Shown in pieces: positions 21,821 to 24,941 of a DNA stretch of 24,941 nt. Under the pieces are notes generated by a model. The model worked only from the letters and a program-made list of their open reading frames with translations. It searched no databases and had not been told where the DNA came from. The stretch comes from Dehalococcoides mccartyi (lineage in GTDB: Bacteria; Chloroflexota; Dehalococcoidia; UBA2979), in the NCBI GenBank assembly GCA_945888895.1, contig CAMDAY010000006.1:1-24941 (forward strand), written 5' to 3'. The translations under genes and the position numbers were made by a program. Numbering within the stretch: position 1 is the first letter of the stretch; every line of letters begins with the position of its first letter.

Positions 21821-23980
21821 ATGGCTCGCATGAAGTCGCTCACTCTCCTCCGCGCCACCTCACTCCTGTCGATCGCCCTCGTGGGGGTCGTCGCACTCGC
21901 GCTCGTCACGAGCCGTGTCGCCGAGGCGGCGCCTGAGCCGACGATCAGCAGCATCGCGCCGGCCATCGGCGCGTCCGCGGGCGGGACGTCTATCACGATC
22001 ACGGGCACCGGGTTCGTCGCGGGCGTCACCGTTTCGGTCGGCGGCGTGGCGGCGACCGGCGTGACCCTGGTGAGCGCCACCTCGATCACCGCGACGACGC
22101 CCGCGGGCGCGCCGGGGGCGGCGACGGTCACGGTGCGCAACGCAGACCTGCAGGCGGCGAACGTGGGCGGCGGCTTCACGTACCAGCACCCCGCGCCCAC
22201 GGTCACCTCGGTCGCGCCGGGCACCGGCACGTCCGCGGGCGGCACGGCGATCACGGTCACGGGCACCGGCTTCCGCGCAGGCGCGACCGTGCGCGTCGGC
22301 GGCATCGCGCAGGCGACCTCGGTCGTTCTGGTGGACGCCACAACCATCACCGCCGTCACGCCGGCCGGCCTCGTCGGCGCGAACGCGGTCACGGTCACGA
22401 ACACCGACGCGCAGTCCGCCACGCTCGCGGGCGGGTTCACCTACACCGCCGCGGCGGCGCCGACGATCACCAGCGTCGCACCCGCCGCGGCCAGCGTCGC
22501 CGGCGGAACGGTGATCACGATCACCGGCACCGGCTTCGTCTCTGGCGCCACGGTCAGCCTCGGCGCGCTCGCGGCGACGAGCGTCACTATCGTGAACAAC
22601 ACGACGATCACCGCGACGACGCCCGCGCAGACCTCGTCGGGCGCGGTCACCGTCGGCGTCGCGAACCCCGACACGCAGAGCGGCTCGCTCGCGAGCGGTT
22701 ACACGTACAACCCCCTCGCCGCTCCGACCGTCACCAGCGTCGCCCCCGCCACCGGCCCGGCGGCCGGCGGCACCTCGATCACGATCACCGGCACGGGGTT
22801 CGTGACTGGCGCGAGTGTCAGCATCGGCGGCGGCGCGGCGACCAACGTGGTCGTGGTCACGGCCACCTCGATCACCGCGGTCACACCGCAGCGCGCCGCC
22901 GGGTCGGCCGCCGTCAGCGTCACGAACAACGACACCCAGACGGGCACGCTACTCGCGGGGTTCACGGCCACCGCGAACGCCGCGCCGACGGTCTCCTCCG
23001 TCACGCCGAACACCGGTACGACATCGGCGGGCACCTCGATCTCGATCGCCGGCACGGGGTTCCTCCCGAACGCAGTCGTGCTGATCGGCGGCACCCCCGC
23101 GACGCAGGTCAGTGTCGTCAGCGCGACCGTGATCACGGCGACGGCGCCGGCGAACGCGGCTGGCGCGGTCTCCGTCACCGTCACGAACTACGACGGGCTG
23201 AGCGGCACCAACGCGACCGGCTACACATACAAGGCCAACGCCGCGCCGACCGTCACCGCCGCCGCGCCCGCGACCGGGCCGCTTGCGGGTGGCACGAGCG
23301 TCACGATCACCGGCACCGGCTTCGCCCCGGGCGCCCTCGTGCGGTTCGGGAACAACTACGCCACGAGCTCGACGGTGGCCGGCACGACCGCGATCCTCGC
23401 GACGACACCGGCGGGACTCGCGGGCGTGACGCCGATCGTGGTGACGAACCCGGACGGGCAGGTCGCGGTCCTCGCGACGGGCTTCACGTACAGCGCGAAC
23501 GCCGCGCCGACGATCACCGCAATCTCGCCCACGAAGGGCACCTCCGGGATGGTCGCGACGATCACCGGGACGGGCTTCGTGACCGGCGCGACAGTGATGT
23601 TCGGCGCGTTCACGGCCTCCAACCCGGTGGTCAACACGACCTCGATCCTCGTGACGGTGCCCTCGAACGTCGGGGGGACGGTGCCGGTGATCGTGACGAA
23701 CCCGGACGGGCAGGTCGCGATCCTCAGCACGGGCTTCGGATACGAAGCCTTCGGCACGGGCTCGCCGAACGTCGCCGAGGCACCCCCGGCGGGCGGAGTG
23801 GTGTTCGTCCAGTCCGGCACGAACGATCTCCAGGCGCTGCTGGCAGCGCAGTCGTTCAAGGTGCTTGCGGCGTTCTGGATGGACACGGCGACGCAGGTCT
23901 GGAAGGCCTACGTGGTTGGCGCACCGACGAACTCGCTGACGACCGTCAAGTCGACTGACGTCGTGGTGCTGCGCCGGTAA
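21821..23980 (+). CDS. secreted IPT/TIG-repeat protein with seven tandem domains
   Basis: A 719-residue surface or secreted protein. MARMKSLTLLRATSLLSIAL, then VGVVALALVTSRVAEAAPEP, is a signal peptide with probable cleavage after AEA. Seven immunoglobulin-like IPT/TIG domains follow, beginning at residues 40, 126, 214, 302, 389, 476 and 563, each about 87 residues with the pattern PT(I/V)TSVAPATG, AGGTSITITGTGF, SIGGxxAT and a closing GFTY. A distinct C-terminal segment (about 655-719) reads GGVVFVQSGTNDLQALLAAQ and later AFWMDTATQVWKAYVVGAP with no sortase motif or TM anchor. No clear ribosome site separates the ATGs at 21800, 21821 and 21830; 21821 is chosen to give a compact signal peptide. 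A likely role is adhesion or cell-surface structure. Confidence 0.9.
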   Translation: MARMKSLTLLRATSLLSIALVGVVALALVTSRVAEAAPEPTISSIAPAIGASAGGTSITITGTGFVAGVTVSVGGVAATGVTLVSATSITATTPAGAPGAATVTVRNADLQAANVGGGFTYQHPAPTVTSVAPGTGTSAGGTAITVTGTGFRAGATVRVGGIAQATSVVLVDATTITAVTPAGLVGANAVTVTNTDAQSATLAGGFTYTAAAAPTITSVAPAAASVAGGTVITITGTGFVSGATVSLGALAATSVTIVNNTTITATTPAQTSSGAVTVGVANPDTQSGSLASGYTYNPLAAPTVTSVAPATGPAAGGTSITITGTGFVTGASVSIGGGAATNVVVVTATSITAVTPQRAAGSAAVSVTNNDTQTGTLLAGFTATANAAPTVSSVTPNTGTTSAGTSISIAGTGFLPNAVVLIGGTPATQVSVVSATVITATAPANAAGAVSVTVTNYDGLSGTNATGYTYKANAAPTVTAAAPATGPLAGGTSVTITGTGFAPGALVRFGNNYATSSTVAGTTAILATTPAGLAGVTPIVVTNPDGQVAVLATGFTYSANAAPTITAISPTKGTSGMVATITGTGFVTGATVMFGAFTASNPVVNTTSILVTVPSNVGGTVPVIVTNPDGQVAILSTGFGYEAFGTGSPNVAEAPPAGGVVFVQSGTNDLQALLAAQSFKVLAAFWMDTATQVWKAYVVGAPTNSLTTVKSTDVVVLRR

Positions 23981-24037
23981 CGAGACGAGTCGGCCCGTCG
24001 AGGGGCTCTCCACCGCCCCCCGGCGTACCATGGCGGC

Positions 24038-24941
24038 ATGACCCCCTCGATCCGCTACGCGAAGACCCGGGACGGCGTCTCGATCGCGTTCGCCACGATG
24101 GGCGAGGGCGTCCCGATCCTGTTCGTGCCGCCCGCGCCCTTCAGCCACCTCGAGGCGATGTGGGAGTTGCCAGGCACGACGCGCTGGTTCGAGCGCCTCG
24201 CGCGGCACGCACAGGTCGCGATCTACGACAGCCGCAGCACGGGCCTCTCCGACCGCGACGTCACGGACTTCAGCGTCGACGCGCTCGGGCGGGACCTCGA
24301 GGCCGTCGTGCGAAGCCTCGGCTGGACCCAGTTCGTGCTGTGCGGGTTCTTCAACGCCGGCCCGGTCGCCATCGCGTACGCCGCCGCACACGAGGAGGCC
24401 GTCTCGGACCTCGTGCTGTGGGGGGCGTACGCGCGCGGGACGGACATGTTCCCGCTGCCCTTTGCCGTCAACGAGCAAATCGCCGACCTGAGCTGGCCGA
24501 TGCTCGTCGACACCGCCGCGCGCGTGTGGACGGCGGGCGACCGTGCCGAGACGCAGGCGACGGCCGCCTACTTCCGCGCGAGCGTCGGGCCGATGGCGGC
24601 GCTGCGCGCCTTCGCCGCGGCGCGCGAGTACGACGTGCGCGCGCTGCTGCCGGATGTCGACGCGCGAACACTGGTACTGCAGCGACGCGATGCGACGGTG
24701 CAGCGGATCGACCTCGCCCGCGAGTTGGCGACAGGGATCCCACATGCCGAGCTCCTCGTGCTCGCCGGGGACGCCGCCTCGCCGTTCTCGGGCGACGTGG
24801 ATGCCGGCGTCGCCGCGATCGAGCGCTTCCTCGGCGTCGGCGATGAGGATGTGACAGCGCCTCCGAGCACCCCGACGCCGGAGTCGTTGACGCCGCGCGA
24901 GCAGGAGGTGCTCCGGCTGGTGGCGCGTGGGCGTGCGAACA
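24038..24941 (+). CDS. alpha/beta-hydrolase-like domain fused to LuxR-type HTH (partial, 3' end outside window)
   Basis: The 301 visible residues start MTPSIRYAKTRDGVSIAFAT, the typical beginning of alpha/beta-hydrolase domains attached to signalling outputs. The strand-4 motif is VAIYDSRSTGLSDRDV. The nucleophile elbow reads LCGFFNAGPVAIAYAAA: at the serine position of G-x-S-x-G there is Phe105 (G-F-F-N-A-G), so hydrolase activity is unlikely. An acid-turn region (LLVLAGDAASPFSGD) precedes an acidic, Pro/Thr-rich linker (about 268-283) and the first 18 residues of a GerE/LuxR helix-turn-helix, LTPREQEVLRLVARGRAN. It probably acts as a ligand-sensing transcription factor. A TACCAT box at 24026 lies only 7 bp before the ATG, suggesting a leaderless transcript. 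Confidence 0.85.
   Translation, partial: MTPSIRYAKTRDGVSIAFATMGEGVPILFVPPAPFSHLEAMWELPGTTRWFERLARHAQVAIYDSRSTGLSDRDVTDFSVDALGRDLEAVVRSLGWTQFVLCGFFNAGPVAIAYAAAHEEAVSDLVLWGAYARGTDMFPLPFAVNEQIADLSWPMLVDTAARVWTAGDRAETQATAAYFRASVGPMAALRAFAAAREYDVRALLPDVDARTLVLQRRDATVQRIDLARELATGIPHAELLVLAGDAASPFSGDVDAGVAAIERFLGVGDEDVTAPPSTPTPESLTPREQEVLRLVARGRAN

Noticed and set aside
21938..23753. Regularly repeated words suggesting a CRISPR array or DNA tandem repeat
   Set aside because: The period is about 260 bp, the repeats are imperfect and they follow the codon frame; they reflect seven IPT/TIG protein domains.
22949..24745. Long minus-strand open frame (598 codons) opposite the IPT/TIG gene and hydrolase-LuxR gene
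   Set aside because: Very rich in Arg, Gly, Ala, His and Asp, with no recognisable domain. It spans two well-supported plus-strand genes and is the expected open antisense frame in GC-rich DNA.
1..24941. tRNA, rRNA, insertion sequences, integrase attachment sites, toxin-antitoxin or phage-defence genes
   Set aside because: None could be recognised by reading either strand; no transposase, integrase or defence motifs appear in any of the supported proteins.

Overview
This is a GC-rich (roughly 70% by eye) bacterial chromosomal segment of about 25 kb. It is dense with oxidative and hydrolytic catabolism genes. Two Tat-type lipoprotein solute-binding proteins, three F420/FMN luciferase-like (LLM) oxidoreductases, an SCP2-type thiolase, an FAH-family protein, an amidohydrolase_2 protein, a large abhydrolase-domain esterase and NHL/CMD/SnoaL/cupin proteins resemble the gene content of Chloroflexota (Dehalococcoidia/SAR202-like) or, less likely, Actinomycetota. 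That assignment is inference: there is no rRNA, tRNA or ribosomal gene here to anchor it. I see no phage, IS element, CRISPR array or tRNA.

Layout. 1-2039 (minus): a Tat lipoprotein SBP_bac_5 protein followed 22 bp later by an alpha/beta hydrolase cut by the window edge. A 380-bp divergent intergenic region holds a palindrome overlapping a TTGACA box and a 5'UTR hairpin. 2420-4241 (plus): a zinc-free MDR reductase and an amidohydrolase in a tight pair. 4368-6480: a SnoaL-like protein (minus), then two damaged genes tail to tail: an NHL-repeat protein frameshifted by a third GGAC unit, and a carboxymuconolactone-decarboxylase-like gene with an in-frame TAG. 6619-9774 (plus): a 660-aa abhydrolase-domain protein and LLM oxidoreductase 1. 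9787-10213: a gene graveyard, with an MFS remnant (5' truncated, internally deleted, frame-broken) abutting a fossil of the 3' end of a second abhydrolase gene. 10336-13061: an SCP2-type thiolase lacking the usual N-terminal cysteine, divergent from an intact MFS transporter. 13180-18499 (plus): a second Tat SBP paralogous to the first, LLM 2, an MFS exporter and an FAH-family protein. 18500-18923 is noncoding and rich in hairpins. 18924-20625 (minus): a cupin and an AlkZ-like DNA glycosylase with a QxQ motif. 20711-24941 (plus): LLM 3, a secreted protein with seven IPT/TIG domains, and the start of an alpha/beta-hydrolase-LuxR fusion whose nucleophile position is not serine.

How it could work together (inference): the two binding proteins and the MFS carriers would handle import or export of small organic compounds. 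The LLM oxidoreductases, MDR reductase, thiolase, FAH protein, amidohydrolase and hydrolases are the kinds of enzymes that open, hydrolyse and shorten recalcitrant organic molecules. No ABC permease or ATPase lies near either binding protein. Most genes have their own -10-like element and several end in terminators of one stereotyped sequence family, so this is an accretion of short transcription units rather than one large operon. No clearly undescribed multi-gene system is evident; the best leads are the gene lesions, the orphan paired binding proteins and the sensor-like hydrolase-LuxR fusion.
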